A DNA stretch of 64,000 nt, from positions 124,001 through 188,000 of the forward strand of contig NZ_BAYA01000003.1 in NCBI RefSeq assembly GCF_000685015.1, written 5' to 3'. The position numbers were made by a program, and so were the translations under genes. This DNA comes from Paraburkholderia bannensis NBRC 103871. GTDB lineage: Bacteria > Pseudomonadota > Gammaproteobacteria > Burkholderiales > Burkholderiaceae. Of this stretch, positions 52,595 to 61,923 are shown piece by piece. The notes under the pieces are model-generated. The model worked only from the letters and a program-made list of their open reading frames with translations. It was not told the origin of the DNA and ran no database searches. Position 1 is the first letter of the stretch. Every line of letters starts with the position of its first letter.

Positions 52595-53803
52595 TTATAG
52601 CGCGCCCTGCAAGCAGTTTTCTTCGCGCCAGCCATAGAGCCACTGCAAGGCGTCGTAGAACTGCTCCTGCGTGCGCCCGTCCCACAGCGCGTTGCGCACC
52701 AGTCGCTCGACGCCTTTCGCGTGATAGATACGGCCCATTTCCCGGGCCGAATACAGCACGCGCGCCGCGCGCGGAATGCGCGCCTTTTCGTAGATCGCGA
52801 AAGCTTTTTCGAAGTCGCCGTCAGCGGCTTCGAAGGCAGCGCCCAGCGCCACGGCGTCCTCAAGGGCCTGACACGCGCCCTGCGCAATATATTGCGTCAT
52901 CGGATGCGCGGCGTCGCCGAGCAGCGTGGCACGGCCAAAACTCCAGCGCTCGACGGGATCGCGATCAGCCGTCGCCCAGCGCCGCCACGACGTCGGCCGA
53001 TCGAGCATCTGGCGCGGCTTCTCATGCACGCCCTCGAAATACGACAGCACCTCTTCCTTGCTGCCGTCGCGCACGCCCCACTCTTCCTGTTCGCGGCTAT
53101 GGAACGTCACCACCAGGTTGTACTGGCGGCCGCCGCGCAGCGGATAGTGCACGAGGTGGCAATGCGGGCCGGCCCACACCACGGGCGCGTTGATGCGCAG
53201 ATCCTCAGGCATGTTCTGCGTTTCCACCACGGCGCGATAGACCACGTGGCCCGTCACGCGCGCGGCGTCGCCGATCAGCTTCGCGCGGATCGCCGATTTG
53301 ACGCCGTCGCAGCCGATCACTGCATCGGCGCGGTAACGCTCGCCGTGCTGGTCGGTGAGCGTCACGCCGCGCTCGTCCTGTTCGAGCGACTGCACCTGCG
53401 TGCTGGTGCGGAACTGGATCAGCGGATTGCCCTGCACCGCTTCGAGGATCGACAGATGAATGTCCGCACGATGGATCACCGCATACGGATTGCCGAAGCG
53501 CTCGCGAAAACGTGCGCCGGTTTCAATGCGCGCCACTTCGCTCGCGTCGGTCGCGTCCATCAGGTTGAGGCAGTCGGTATAGACGGCGCGCTCGCGCGCC
53601 GCATCGCCCGCGCCCAGCGCGTCGAGCGCATGAAACGCATTGGGGCCGAGCTGGATGCCTGCGCCGATTTCGCCGATCTTTTCGGCCTGCTCCAGCAGCA
53701 GCACGCGCACGTTGCGGCGTGCAAGCGCGAGCGCCGCCGCCAGCCCGCCAATGCCGCCGCCCACCACGATCACGCGCGGCCCGGTTTGATTCGTTGTACT
53801 CAT
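52595..53803 (-). CDS. 3-hydroxybenzoate 6-hydroxylase
   Basis: 402 residues, FAD-dependent aromatic monooxygenase that makes gentisate from 3-hydroxybenzoate with NADH and O2. Seen: N-terminal FAD motif VVGGGIGGLAAALALARRNV, second FAD motif TLLGDAAHPMTQYIAQG, and VIGCDGVKSAIR. The C-terminal LQWLYGWREENCLQGAL matches NagX/XlnD-type enzymes. Salicylate 5-hydroxylase is multicomponent and is excluded; a salicylate 1-hydroxylase assignment is less likely given gentisate genes upstream. Confidence 0.88.
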   Translation of the reverse strand: MSTTNQTGPRVIVVGGGIGGLAAALALARRNVRVLLLEQAEKIGEIGAGIQLGPNAFHALDALGAGDAARERAVYTDCLNLMDATDASEVARIETGARFRERFGNPYAVIHRADIHLSILEAVQGNPLIQFRTSTQVQSLEQDERGVTLTDQHGERYRADAVIGCDGVKSAIRAKLIGDAARVTGHVVYRAVVETQNMPEDLRINAPVVWAGPHCHLVHYPLRGGRQYNLVVTFHSREQEEWGVRDGSKEEVLSYFEGVHEKPRQMLDRPTSWRRWATADRDPVERWSFGRATLLGDAAHPMTQYIAQGACQALEDAVALGAAFEAADGDFEKAFAIYEKARIPRAARVLYSAREMGRIYHAKGVERLVRNALWDGRTQEQFYDALQWLYGWREENCLQGAL

Positions 53804-53825
53804 GTCAATGTCTCCTCTGACCGGA

Positions 53826-54482
53826 TCACGCGATATAGTCGGGCTGCCGTTGCGGCTGCGCCTGAATGAATGCCGGCTGCGCCTGCGCATGCTCGTACAC
53901 CGCCAGCGCACGCGGATACGCCTTGAGGTCGCAGCCCATGCGCAAGGCGTTGCCGATCTGCGGAATCAGGCAGCAATCCGCCAGCGTAGGCTGCGCGCCG
54001 AAGCACCACGGCCCCTGGTTGCCTGCACGCACGAGCAGGCGCTCGACGCCCGCCATGCCTTCGGCGATCCAGTGGCGATACCAGTCGTCCTTCTGCTGCG
54101 GCGTGACCTTCAGCACGTCCTGCAAATAGCGCAGCACGCGCAGATTGTTAATGGGGTGAATATCGCAGGCGATCAGGTTCGCGAATTCGAGCACACGAGC
54201 TCGCAGCAACGTATCAGCCGGAATCAGGCGCGGCTCGGGATGCCGCGCATCGAGCCAGTCGATGATCGCGAGCGACTGCCCGAGCGGGCCGCCCGCGCCC
54301 AACGCATCGTCCGCGAGTGCGGGCACCGCCGCCGAGGCATTCACCTCGCTCACATACGGCGTCTCGCGATGCGCGAGCGTGCGGATATTCACCGGCAGCG
54401 TGGTGTAGTCGAGTCCCTTGAGCGCGAGCGCAATGCGCACGCGCCAGGACGTCGAGCTATTGAAAAAACTGTAAAGCTCCAC
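53826..54482 (-). CDS. Maleylpyruvate isomerase (zeta-class GST)
   Basis: 218 residues. Zeta glutathione transferase with active-site motif SSTSWRVRIALALKG, then glutathione-binding VPAL and QSLAIIDWLD. Isomerises maleylpyruvate to fumarylpyruvate. Maleylacetoacetate isomerase is the paralogous alternative; gentisate context favours maleylpyruvate. 22 bp before the hydroxylase gene. Confidence 0.9.
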   Translation of the reverse strand: MELYSFFNSSTSWRVRIALALKGLDYTTLPVNIRTLAHRETPYVSEVNASAAVPALADDALGAGGPLGQSLAIIDWLDARHPEPRLIPADTLLRARVLEFANLIACDIHPINNLRVLRYLQDVLKVTPQQKDDWYRHWIAEGMAGVERLLVRAGNQGPWCFGAQPTLADCCLIPQIGNALRMGCDLKAYPRALAVYEHAQAQPAFIQAQPQRQPDYIA

Positions 54483-54501
54483 GATCGATACTCCTGCTGC
54501 C

Positions 54502-55200
54502 TTAGACCACGCGCACGCTCAGTTCGCCCAGGCGTTCGACGCCCACCTTCATCGTCTCGCCCGCCTTGACCGGGCCTACGCCTTCGGGCGTGCCCGTGAA
54601 AATCACGTCACCCGGTTCCAGGCGGAAAAACTTCGAGAGATACGCAACCGTTTCCGCTACCGACCAGATCAGGTGCGAAACATCGCTTTTCTGCTTCGTT
54701 GCGCCATCAACGGTCAGCCAGAGCCCGGCTTGTTCGAAATGGCCGACTTCGCTCGCGCGATGGATCGGGCCCATCGGCGCGGAACGGTCGAAAGCCTTGC
54801 CGATTTCCCAAGGACGGCCCATTTCGCGCATTTTCATTTGCAGGTCGCGGCGCGTCATGTCGAGGCCGACTGCGTAGCCCCACACGTATTCAAGCGCGTT
54901 CTCGACGGCGATGTCCGCGCCGCTCTTGCCGATCACCGCGACCAGCTCCGCTTCGTAGTGGTAATTCGACGTCTGTGCCGGATAGGCCAGTTCGAGCGTT
55001 TCGCCATCGGCGACGGGCACGATCGAATCGCCGGGCTTGCAGAAGAAGAACGGCGGTTCGCGGTCGGGATCGAAGCCCATTTCGCGCGCATGCGCTGCGT
55101 AGTTGCGGCCGACGCAATAGACGCGGCGCACGGCGAAATGGTCGCTTGAACCGGCGACGGGAACGGCAACGGGTGCCTCGGGTGTGAAGACGAATGCCAT
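54502..55200 (-). CDS. Fumarylpyruvate hydrolase
   Basis: 232 residues, fumarylacetoacetate hydrolase fold. Cleaves fumarylpyruvate to fumarate and pyruvate. Seen: CVGRNYAAHAREMG, metal-site YEAELVAVIG, DMTRRDLQMKMREMGRPWEIGKAFDRSAPMGPI and VIFTGTPEGVGPVKAGE. Ends 19 bp before the isomerase gene. Confidence 0.92.
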   Translation of the reverse strand: MAFVFTPEAPVAVPVAGSSDHFAVRRVYCVGRNYAAHAREMGFDPDREPPFFFCKPGDSIVPVADGETLELAYPAQTSNYHYEAELVAVIGKSGADIAVENALEYVWGYAVGLDMTRRDLQMKMREMGRPWEIGKAFDRSAPMGPIHRASEVGHFEQAGLWLTVDGATKQKSDVSHLIWSVAETVAYLSKFFRLEPGDVIFTGTPEGVGPVKAGETMKVGVERLGELSVRVV

Positions 55201-55261
55201 GATGTTCTGAATACTCGTTTAAATGAAGGAATGGCGCGGCGGCGCCGGAAATAAAAGCCGA

Positions 55262-56305
55262 TCAGCTGCGCGATTCGCGCAGCAGGTTCAGCGCGGCCAT
55301 GACCGGACGATCCGAATAGCTGAACAGCACGCAGTCTTCGTCGGCGTCGAGACGCACCGGCGTCCACGAGGGCGCAACGAAAACATCGTGCGGCGCGAAT
55401 TCGAATGCCTTGTCGCCGATATGTGCCGTGCCCCGCCCTTCGACCACGCTGTAGACGGTGGCGTCCGTGCTGCGGTACGTGCGGCCGCGGAAATCCTTCG
55501 GCAGGAACTGCATGAACGTGGCGATGGTCGGCATTGGCCAGCCGCCCGTGGCGGGATTGACGTAACGCAGCTTCACACCGTCCCATGCGTCGAGATCGCC
55601 GTGGCGGTAAAGCGTGTCAAGCGCCTCGCGGCTGCGTTCGTACGGATAACTGAAGATCGGCGAAGTCGGGTCGCTCACCTTGTGGCGCACCGGCAGCATG
55701 TTGCTGCCGTAACGCGCGAAGCTGTCGCCTTCGGGGCGCGTGAGCGGCTGGGTGTCTTCGGGGAAGTTCTCGGCGAAACTCGCATCGAGATGCGCGACCA
55801 GCGGAATATCCAGGCCGTCGAGCCAGATCACCGGTTCGCCGCCTTCGTCGAGCGAAGGATTGCCGTGGTCGTGCCACGTCCACGACGGCGTGATGATGAA
55901 GTCGCCCGGGTGCATGGTGGTGCGCTCGCCGTTCACGGCCGTCCACGCGCCCTTGCCTTCCACGATGAAGCGCAGCGCCGACTGGGTGTGCCGATGGCTC
56001 GGCGCGATCTCGCCGGGCAGGATCAATTGCAGGCCGGCGTAGAGATTGGGCGTGACCGCCGACTTGCCCGGCAGGCCGGGATTCTCCATCACCAGCACGC
56101 GGCGCACGGCTTCGGCGGCGCTGATGACGCTGCCCGCCTGCATGACCAGTTCGCGGATCTGCGCGTATTGCCAGTGCGCGGGCTGCGCCTTCGGTTGCGG
56201 CGACGCCGAGACGAGCGTGTGCAGCGACTCCCACAGCGGGGACAGTTGCTGGCGCGCGATGCGCTCGTAATAGGCGGCGCGGGATTCGTTCTGTACCGTC
56301 GACAT
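55262..56305 (-). CDS. Gentisate 1,2-dioxygenase
   Basis: 347 residues, bicupin Fe(II) dioxygenase that opens gentisate to maleylpyruvate. Metal site in [24 protein letters not shown] and PSWTWHDHG; second cupin [27 protein letters not shown]. First gene of the operon: dioxygenase, hydrolase, isomerase, hydroxylase. Confidence 0.95.
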   Translation of the reverse strand: MSTVQNESRAAYYERIARQQLSPLWESLHTLVSASPQPKAQPAHWQYAQIRELVMQAGSVISAAEAVRRVLVMENPGLPGKSAVTPNLYAGLQLILPGEIAPSHRHTQSALRFIVEGKGAWTAVNGERTTMHPGDFIITPSWTWHDHGNPSLDEGGEPVIWLDGLDIPLVAHLDASFAENFPEDTQPLTRPEGDSFARYGSNMLPVRHKVSDPTSPIFSYPYERSREALDTLYRHGDLDAWDGVKLRYVNPATGGWPMPTIATFMQFLPKDFRGRTYRSTDATVYSVVEGRGTAHIGDKAFEFAPHDVFVAPSWTPVRLDADEDCVLFSYSDRPVMAALNLLRESRS

Positions 56306-56423
56306 CGGTGTCTCCTTTATATCGGCGCGCGTCTGTCGTTTTTCTCGCGCGGCCGGATTCGATCTGCAACGATTGAATTTATAGATCCGCGAGCCATACC
56401 CTGTAAAATGACAAATTCATCTC

Positions 56424-56441
56424 ATCCATATATTTCTGGAT
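56424..56441. promoter_or_regulatory. Candidate LysR operator
   Basis: ATCCA-N8-TGGAT (ATCCATATATTTCTGGAT), the only clear dyad in the 155-bp gap between the gentisate operon and its divergent LysR gene. Confidence 0.45.
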
Positions 56442-56460
56442 ATACCTTGGGGCGCGCGAC

Positions 56461-57489
56461 ATGACGGACTGGACTCATCGGCTGCGGCTGCGGCATCTGG
56501 AATTGCTGCTGAAGGTCGGCGAAACGGGCAACCTGAGCCAGTCCGCGGCAGCGCTCAACACCACGCAGCCCGCGCTGTCGAAGTGGCTCAAGGAACTGGA
56601 GGAGGACATCGGCCTGCCGCTGTTCGAGCGGCACGCGCGCGGGCTGCGGCCCACGTCTTATGGCGAGGCGCTGATCGCGCACGCGCGGCGCATCGCCGGC
56701 CATCTGGACAGCGCACGCGACGATCTCGCGGCGCAACGCGATGGCGGCAGCGGGCTGGTGGCGATTGGGACGTCGGGGGTGTCGGCGGCGGATACGGTGC
56801 CGATGGCCGTCGCGCGGCTCGTGAAGGACTTGCCGCGCGCACAGGTGCGCCTCGTCGAGAGCACCATGAACCTGATGATGCCGCAGCTCGTGCGCGGCGA
56901 ACTCGATATCGTGGTCGGACGCACGTCCAGCGACGCCATCGACCCGCTGCTCGAAGGCGAAGTGCTCTATCGCGAGCGCATCAATTTCGTCTCGGGGCTG
57001 GAGCATCCGCTCGCCTCACGAAGTGCGATTGGCTGGGACGATGCGTTCGCGTATCCGTGGATCATCTGGCCGGAGGGCACGCCGGTGCGCAAGGCGCTGG
57101 AGACAGCGCTCGCGGCGGCGGGACGCGGCCTGCCGCGTCATTGCGTGGAATCGAACTCGTCGATTCTCAACGTCACGCTGCTCAACCAGACCGAACTGCT
57201 GGGCGTGGCCTCGCATCGCGCGGCCATGCGCTTTGCGCGGCTCAACGCGCTATGCGTGCTGCCGATGCGGCTGACGGGCTTTGGATCGGTGTCGATGTAC
57301 TGGCGCGCGGACAGCGTGAACCGCGTCGCGGTGGCGCTTGCGCTGGAGCATTTGCGTGCGTGCGCACGCATCGGCGCGGAAGATCCCGATAGCGACGTCG
57401 AGATCGATGAAGCGGAGAATGACGGCGGGCGCGCAATGCCCCGCCCGAAGCGGGCAGGCAGGAAACGGACGAGCGCGATCGATCGTTGA
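56461..57489 (+). CDS. LysR regulator of the gentisate operon
   Basis: 342 residues. N-terminal winged helix (about 6-65: RLRHLELLLKVGETGNLSQSAAALNTTQPALSKWLKELEEDIGLPLFERHARGLRPT) and periplasmic-binding-like effector domain. About 35 extra residues at the C-terminus (DSDVEIDEAENDGGRAMPRPKRAGRKRTSAIDR) are basic and low-complexity, unlike usual LysR proteins of about 300. Divergent from the gentisate operon; effector is probably a pathway intermediate. Confidence 0.88.
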   Translation: MTDWTHRLRLRHLELLLKVGETGNLSQSAAALNTTQPALSKWLKELEEDIGLPLFERHARGLRPTSYGEALIAHARRIAGHLDSARDDLAAQRDGGSGLVAIGTSGVSAADTVPMAVARLVKDLPRAQVRLVESTMNLMMPQLVRGELDIVVGRTSSDAIDPLLEGEVLYRERINFVSGLEHPLASRSAIGWDDAFAYPWIIWPEGTPVRKALETALAAAGRGLPRHCVESNSSILNVTLLNQTELLGVASHRAAMRFARLNALCVLPMRLTGFGSVSMYWRADSVNRVAVALALEHLRACARIGAEDPDSDVEIDEAENDGGRAMPRPKRAGRKRTSAIDR

Positions 57490-57509
57490 ACGCGCCCGCT
57501 GTGCATGCA

Positions 57510-57574
57510 TGAATTGCAGGCTTGAATTGCGCAACTGAATTGCGCGGCGGTATTACGCGCCTGAATTACGCAAC
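57510..57574. repeat. 13-bp degenerate tandem repeat, five units
   Basis: Units at 57510, 57523, 57536, 57549 and 57562, each 13 bp: TGAATTGCAGGCT, TGAATTGCGCAAC, TGAATTGCGCGGC, GGTATTACGCGCC, TGAATTACGCAAC. It lies between the LysR stop and the convergent M23 gene. Confidence 0.8.
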
Positions 57575-57585
57575 TCGACGCGCGC

Positions 57586-58629
57586 TTAAAGCAGCGGCGC
57601 GATCTTCTGGACTTGCTGCGCAAAGTGCTGCTTGTCGTCGCCGTCCAGCGCGGTGCGCACGGGCAGGTCGACGGTCAGCGGGTCTTGCGGCACATTGTCC
57701 ACGTGCACCTCGTAGTGCAGATGCGGGCCGGTCGCCCAGCCGGTCTTGCCGACATAGCCGATTACGTCGCCCTGCTTCACCTGCGCTCCGGCTTTCAGTG
57801 ACTTCGCGAAACGCGAAAGATGCGCGAAGGTCGTCGAGTAGTCGCCGAAATTCTTGATCTTGATGACGCGGCCATAGCCAAGTTCCCAGCCCGCGAACGT
57901 CACCGTGCCCTGCGCGGTCGCGCGCACGGGCGTGCCGATGGGCGCGGCGAGATCGACGCCTTCGTGCGCCGCCCAGCGATGCGTGACGGGGTCGAGCCGC
58001 AGCGGCGAGAAATCCGACGACACGCGCGTGAAGTTCACGGGATAACGCAGGAAGGTCGGCGTGGCCGGCTTGCCGTCGGCGGAGTAATAGAACGCCTTGC
58101 CGTCGAGCTTGCGAAACAGGAACAGGTCGTGCGATTCCTTGCCCGTCGAAATGCGCATCGCGACCGGCGTGTCATTGGCGTCCGACGTCTTCGATGCAGT
58201 CGCGACCGTTGCAGCGCTCGCGTCGTTGCGGAACACGAAGCGCACTTCGCTGCCGGGCTGCAGGTCGCGGCGGAAGTCGAGACGCCCTTGCAGCGCATGC
58301 GCGAGCTTCGCCGTGGTCGCGGCGTCAATGCCCAACTGGTCGGCGGCTTCGGAGAAGCTGTGCGTGACCTGCACGGTCTCGACGCGAAAAGCGGGTGCGG
58401 GCGGCCCAACCAGAAGGGCAGCGGGAACGGGGGCAGGGACAGCGGCGGCAGGTGCGGAAGCACGGCGCGCCAGTTGCTCGGGCAGGTCGTCGGATGCATG
58501 CAGCGAGACATCGACGGACTGGCTCGGCATCTGGTGCGAAAGCCATGCTGTGCAGGCCGTGCTGAGAGCGGCCACGATGAACGCTTTGCCCGCGACTCCC
58601 GAAGATGTCGTCGATACGAGCTTGGGCAT
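57586..58629 (-). CDS. M23 (LytM) D,D-endopeptidase, MepM-like
   Basis: 347 residues. One N-terminal membrane/signal segment (about 14-30), a LysM-like or OapA-like middle (about 85-190) and a C-terminal LytM domain (about 205-325) with zinc residues HEGVD and HLH (GPHLHYEVHVDN). Cleaves peptidoglycan cross-links. Active-site residues are intact, so it is a peptidase and not an EnvC-type activator. Confidence 0.92.
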   Translation of the reverse strand: MPKLVSTTSSGVAGKAFIVAALSTACTAWLSHQMPSQSVDVSLHASDDLPEQLARRASAPAAAVPAPVPAALLVGPPAPAFRVETVQVTHSFSEAADQLGIDAATTAKLAHALQGRLDFRRDLQPGSEVRFVFRNDASAATVATASKTSDANDTPVAMRISTGKESHDLFLFRKLDGKAFYYSADGKPATPTFLRYPVNFTRVSSDFSPLRLDPVTHRWAAHEGVDLAAPIGTPVRATAQGTVTFAGWELGYGRVIKIKNFGDYSTTFAHLSRFAKSLKAGAQVKQGDVIGYVGKTGWATGPHLHYEVHVDNVPQDPLTVDLPVRTALDGDDKQHFAQQVQKIAPLL

Positions 58630-59115
58630 CTACTGGGTACGGAAATACTTGGCAGAAAGCCGCGCGCGCGACGCGCGACTTTCGAAGAGACACCGGCACC
58701 GTTGCAGCGCCGATGAGCGAAGGCACCGAGACTAATGGACGATTCTTAAGCGAAACTTAAAAAACGTCAAAAATGTTGAATCCCTGTTTTTAACAGGAAG
58801 TTACACGTAATTTGCAGACGATTGATGAATGATGTTGCAACCCCGTCGATCTGCGCAATGCCGGTTGATTGAAAAAACCAATCTTCCGATAAATCAGGTA
58901 TTTGCCTGAAACCCAGGGCGCATGTGCGCGCCAGGCGTACGCGATGGCAAAATACCGCGATCGTTCGCCGCAGGTCGTCGGCTAGCCGATCAGCCTGTTT
59001 CAGCCCCCGATCGGGAACGCAAATTGCTCCACGCGGCGCGCCCCATTTCCCGCGTTGCCGCCCGCCACTTCCGCAGATTTCATGTCCAGGCAGCGACGCG
59101 CTTGCCGACAACACG
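58630..59115. other. Intergenic region M23 peptidase / LysE
   Basis: 486 bp, AT-rich at 58740-58900. Contains the short dyad CCTGTTTTTAACAGG (58786-58800). Promoters for both divergent genes are expected; no gene is visible. Confidence 0.4.
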
Positions 59116-59715
59116 ATGACTCCACTTCACAGCCCTGGTTTGTTCCTCGCTGGCGTGCTTCTGGTGCTGATCATGCCCGGCCCCACCAATACGCTGCTGG
59201 CCACCGCAGGACTGACCAGCGGATTGCGCCGCTCCGCTCGCCTGACGCTCGCGGAATCGTGCGGCTATGTCATCGCCATCACGTTCTGGGGCATGAGCCT
59301 CACGACGCTCGCGCATGGCCTGCCTTGGCTTCCCGCCGTGATCCGCGTGGCGAGCGCCATTTACATCGCCTGGCTTGCGGTGCGCCTGTGGAACACGACG
59401 CTGGAACTCGCCGATGGCACGCAGCGCGTGATCGGCATGCGCGACCTGTTTTTTGCCACCTTGCTGAATCCGAAAGCAATTCTGTTCGGCGGGACGATTT
59501 TTCCCAAGGCCGCCTTCACGAGCGGCACGGCCTGGCTCGAAGCGGCAGGCTTGTTTGTCGCCCTCGTGTTTCCGGTCGGGCTGCTCTGGATCGGCGTGGG
59601 CGCGCAGATCGGCGCGGGGCGCGCGGGCGCGTGCATGCCGAAGTACCTGCTGCGCAGCGCCTCGCTCATACTCGGCGCATTTTCGGTCACGGTTGCGCTG
59701 TCCGCTCTGCGTTGA
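59116..59715 (+). CDS. LysE-family amino acid exporter
   Basis: 199 residues, six membrane helices; signature FLAGVLLVLIMPGPTNTLLATAGL, and NPKAILFGG in the middle. Exports an amino acid or homoserine-lactone-type compound; substrate not predictable. ATG at 59116 is chosen for the hydrophobic N-terminus. 87 bp before the halogenase-like gene, same direction. Confidence 0.88.
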   Translation: MTPLHSPGLFLAGVLLVLIMPGPTNTLLATAGLTSGLRRSARLTLAESCGYVIAITFWGMSLTTLAHGLPWLPAVIRVASAIYIAWLAVRLWNTTLELADGTQRVIGMRDLFFATLLNPKAILFGGTIFPKAAFTSGTAWLEAAGLFVALVFPVGLLWIGVGAQIGAGRAGACMPKYLLRSASLILGAFSVTVALSALR

Positions 59716-59802
59716 ATCGCGGAAACGATCAGGGTGACTAATCAATAGCCTGACTCGCAAGCCCGAGTCTCTTTTAGCTTTGCGCGTTGAATACGCCAAT
59801 TT

Positions 59803-61116
59803 ATGGAAGCCCGTGCAATGAACTCCCCGCAAAGCGATTCGAACCTGGCCGACGTGCTGATTATCGGCGGCGGCCCTGCCGGCGCCACGGCCGCGGCCTT
59901 CCTGGCGATGAAGGGACGCGATGTCGTCCTTGTCGAAAAGGACGCGCATCCCCGCTTCCATATCGGCGAGAGCCTGCTGCCGCGCAATCTCGACATTTTC
60001 GAGCGGCTCGGCATCCTGGAGCAGGTGCGCGCGATCGGCGTCCACAAGCCAGGTGCGGAATTCGTCTCCGACCGTACGGGCCGCAGCTGCGCGTTTCCGT
60101 TCGCTCACGCATTGAACCAGGATCGCACGCACGCGTGGCAGGTGCGGCGCGCGGACTTCGACGCCGTGCTGTTCAAGCGCGCCGCCACGCTGGGCGCGCG
60201 GTGTTTCGAGCGCGCCCGCGTCACAGCGGTCGACCTGGACGAATCGGGCGCGCGCCATACCGTGACGACCCAGAACGAAGCGGGCGAGCTGCGCGAATGG
60301 CGTCCGCGTTACGTGCTCGACGCTTCGGGACGCGACACGTTTCTGGCGTCGCAAATGAAGGTCAAGACCTCGAACAAGTACAACAACACGGCAGCCGTCT
60401 ACGCGCACTACACCGGCGTCGCGCGCCGGGAAGGCGAACTTGAGGGCTATATCAGCATCCATCTCGCGGAGGACGGCTGGTTCTGGTTGATCCCGCTGCC
60501 CGACGACACGATGAGCATTGGCTTCGTCGGCAATCAATCAGCGTGGAAAGAACGCAAGGGCACGCCTGCCGAACTGCTCGCCGCACGCATCGCGGCAAGC
60601 CCAACCGTCGCGGCCCGCGTGCAGGGCGCCCAGCGCGTATCGGACGTCCATAGCACGGCCAACTACAGCTATCGCGCGGGTGTGGGCAATGGCAACGGTT
60701 TTCTGATGATCGGCGATGCTTACGGTTTCGTCGACCCGATGTTCTCGACCGGCGTACTGATGGCGATGACCGGCGGAGAGCTCGGCGCCGGAGTGGCGGA
60801 CGTCTGGCTCGACGATCCGGCGCGCGGCCGCAAGCTGGCGCAAGCCGCCAATGAGGAACTGTCGCAGGCCATGGACAGGATCAGCTGGCTGATCTACCGC
60901 GTGAACGATCCCGTCATGCGCACGCTGTTCATGGCGCCCTCCAACCGTCTGTGGATGCGCGACGGCATCGTCAACCTGCTGGCCGGCAACCTGCGGGGAA
61001 GCTGGCGCGCGGTATTGCCGGTGATGTGCTTCAAAGCCGTGTATCACGTCCTTTCGGCGCTGCATCGCCGGGGCATCGAGATATCGCTGCCGGAGACGCC
61101 TACGGCTCGAAGCTGA
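59803..61116 (+). CDS. FAD-dependent halogenase-superfamily enzyme
   Basis: 437 residues (432 from the ATG at 59818). FAD motif VLIIGGGPAGATAAAF, FHIGESLLPRNLDIFERLG, Lys82 in HKPGAEF, and Trp226-Phe-Trp228-Leu-Ile230-Pro231, the WxWxIP hallmark of flavin-dependent halogenases. LMIGDAYGFVDPMFSTGV is the second FAD motif. Such enzymes form HOCl at flavin and pass it via a lysine to an aromatic or pyrrole substrate. The Lys suggests real activity, but no biosynthetic cluster or carrier protein is nearby. A non-halogenating oxidoreductase is the alternative. Confidence 0.78.
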   Translation: MEARAMNSPQSDSNLADVLIIGGGPAGATAAAFLAMKGRDVVLVEKDAHPRFHIGESLLPRNLDIFERLGILEQVRAIGVHKPGAEFVSDRTGRSCAFPFAHALNQDRTHAWQVRRADFDAVLFKRAATLGARCFERARVTAVDLDESGARHTVTTQNEAGELREWRPRYVLDASGRDTFLASQMKVKTSNKYNNTAAVYAHYTGVARREGELEGYISIHLAEDGWFWLIPLPDDTMSIGFVGNQSAWKERKGTPAELLAARIAASPTVAARVQGAQRVSDVHSTANYSYRAGVGNGNGFLMIGDAYGFVDPMFSTGVLMAMTGGELGAGVADVWLDDPARGRKLAQAANEELSQAMDRISWLIYRVNDPVMRTLFMAPSNRLWMRDGIVNLLAGNLRGSWRAVLPVMCFKAVYHVLSALHRRGIEISLPETPTARS

Positions 61117-61180
61117 TCGTTTGAGCGGATCATTGGGCGCGGAAAGCAGCATGACAGTCTGCCATTGCGTCGGCTAGTCC

Positions 61181-61221
61181 GTACCGGCTTCCAACTGTCA
61201 ATCTGTACCGGTACTGTACAG
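61181..61221. promoter_or_regulatory. GTACCGG repeats upstream of LysE
   Basis: GTACCGG at 61181 and 61205 (24 bp apart); the second is part of the palindrome GTACCGGTAC, followed by CTGTACAG. Likely MocR or similar operator of the exporter gene. Confidence 0.5.
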
Positions 61222-61291
61222 ACACCTGTCGCTAAACTGGCTCGACAACGATTCGTCAGGATCTCCGTCCTTTCTCTGGAGCCTTTAGCCC

Positions 61292-61909
61292 ATGCTGCCC
61301 GAAATGCTCAGCGCGCTGCCCGCAGGCATGCTGTTCGTGGTCGTGACGTCCATCACGCCCGGCCCCAACAATACGATGCTGCTGACCTCCGGCGTCAATT
61401 TCGGCTTTCGCCGCACGGTGCCGCATATGCTGGGCATCAGTGCGGGCGTCGTGGTGCTGATGCTGTCGGTGGGTTTCGGGCTGGGCGAGGTGTTCCGGCG
61501 CATTCCCGTGCTCTACACGGTGCTGGAAACCGCGAGCGTGGCCTATCTGCTGTGGCTCGCATGGAAGATCGGCACGTCGGGCGACATCAAGCTCAAGACC
61601 GGCGAGCGCCGCCCCATGCGCTTTCACGAAGCCATCGCGTTCCAGTGGATCAACCCCAAGGCGTGGATGATGGTGCTCACGGCCGCCACCACGATCCGCC
61701 TGTCGACGGACTTCGGCCTGAATACCGTGGCGATGGCCGTGGTGTTCTACGTGGTCGGCCTGCCCTGCATCTGCGTGTGGGCCGCATTCGGCACCGGCAT
61801 GCGGCGCTTTCTCGCCGATCCGCGACGCCTGCGCGCTTTCAACATCGCAATGGCGCTGGCGCTGGTCGCGTCGATGTATCCGCTGCTCGCGCACCTGCTG
61901 CAACGCTGA
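61292..61909 (+). CDS. LysE-family exporter
   Basis: 205 residues, six membrane helices. MLFVVVTSITPGPNNTMLLTSGVNFGFRRTVPHMLGISAG is the LysE/RhtB signature, with FQWINPKAWMMVL in mid-protein. Convergent with the MocR gene (stop to stop 14 bp). LysE genes often pair with MocR regulators. Substrate unknown. Confidence 0.88.
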   Translation: MLPEMLSALPAGMLFVVVTSITPGPNNTMLLTSGVNFGFRRTVPHMLGISAGVVVLMLSVGFGLGEVFRRIPVLYTVLETASVAYLLWLAWKIGTSGDIKLKTGERRPMRFHEAIAFQWINPKAWMMVLTAATTIRLSTDFGLNTVAMAVVFYVVGLPCICVWAAFGTGMRRFLADPRRLRAFNIAMALALVASMYPLLAHLLQR

Positions 61910-61923
61910 GCCGCGCTGTCAGT

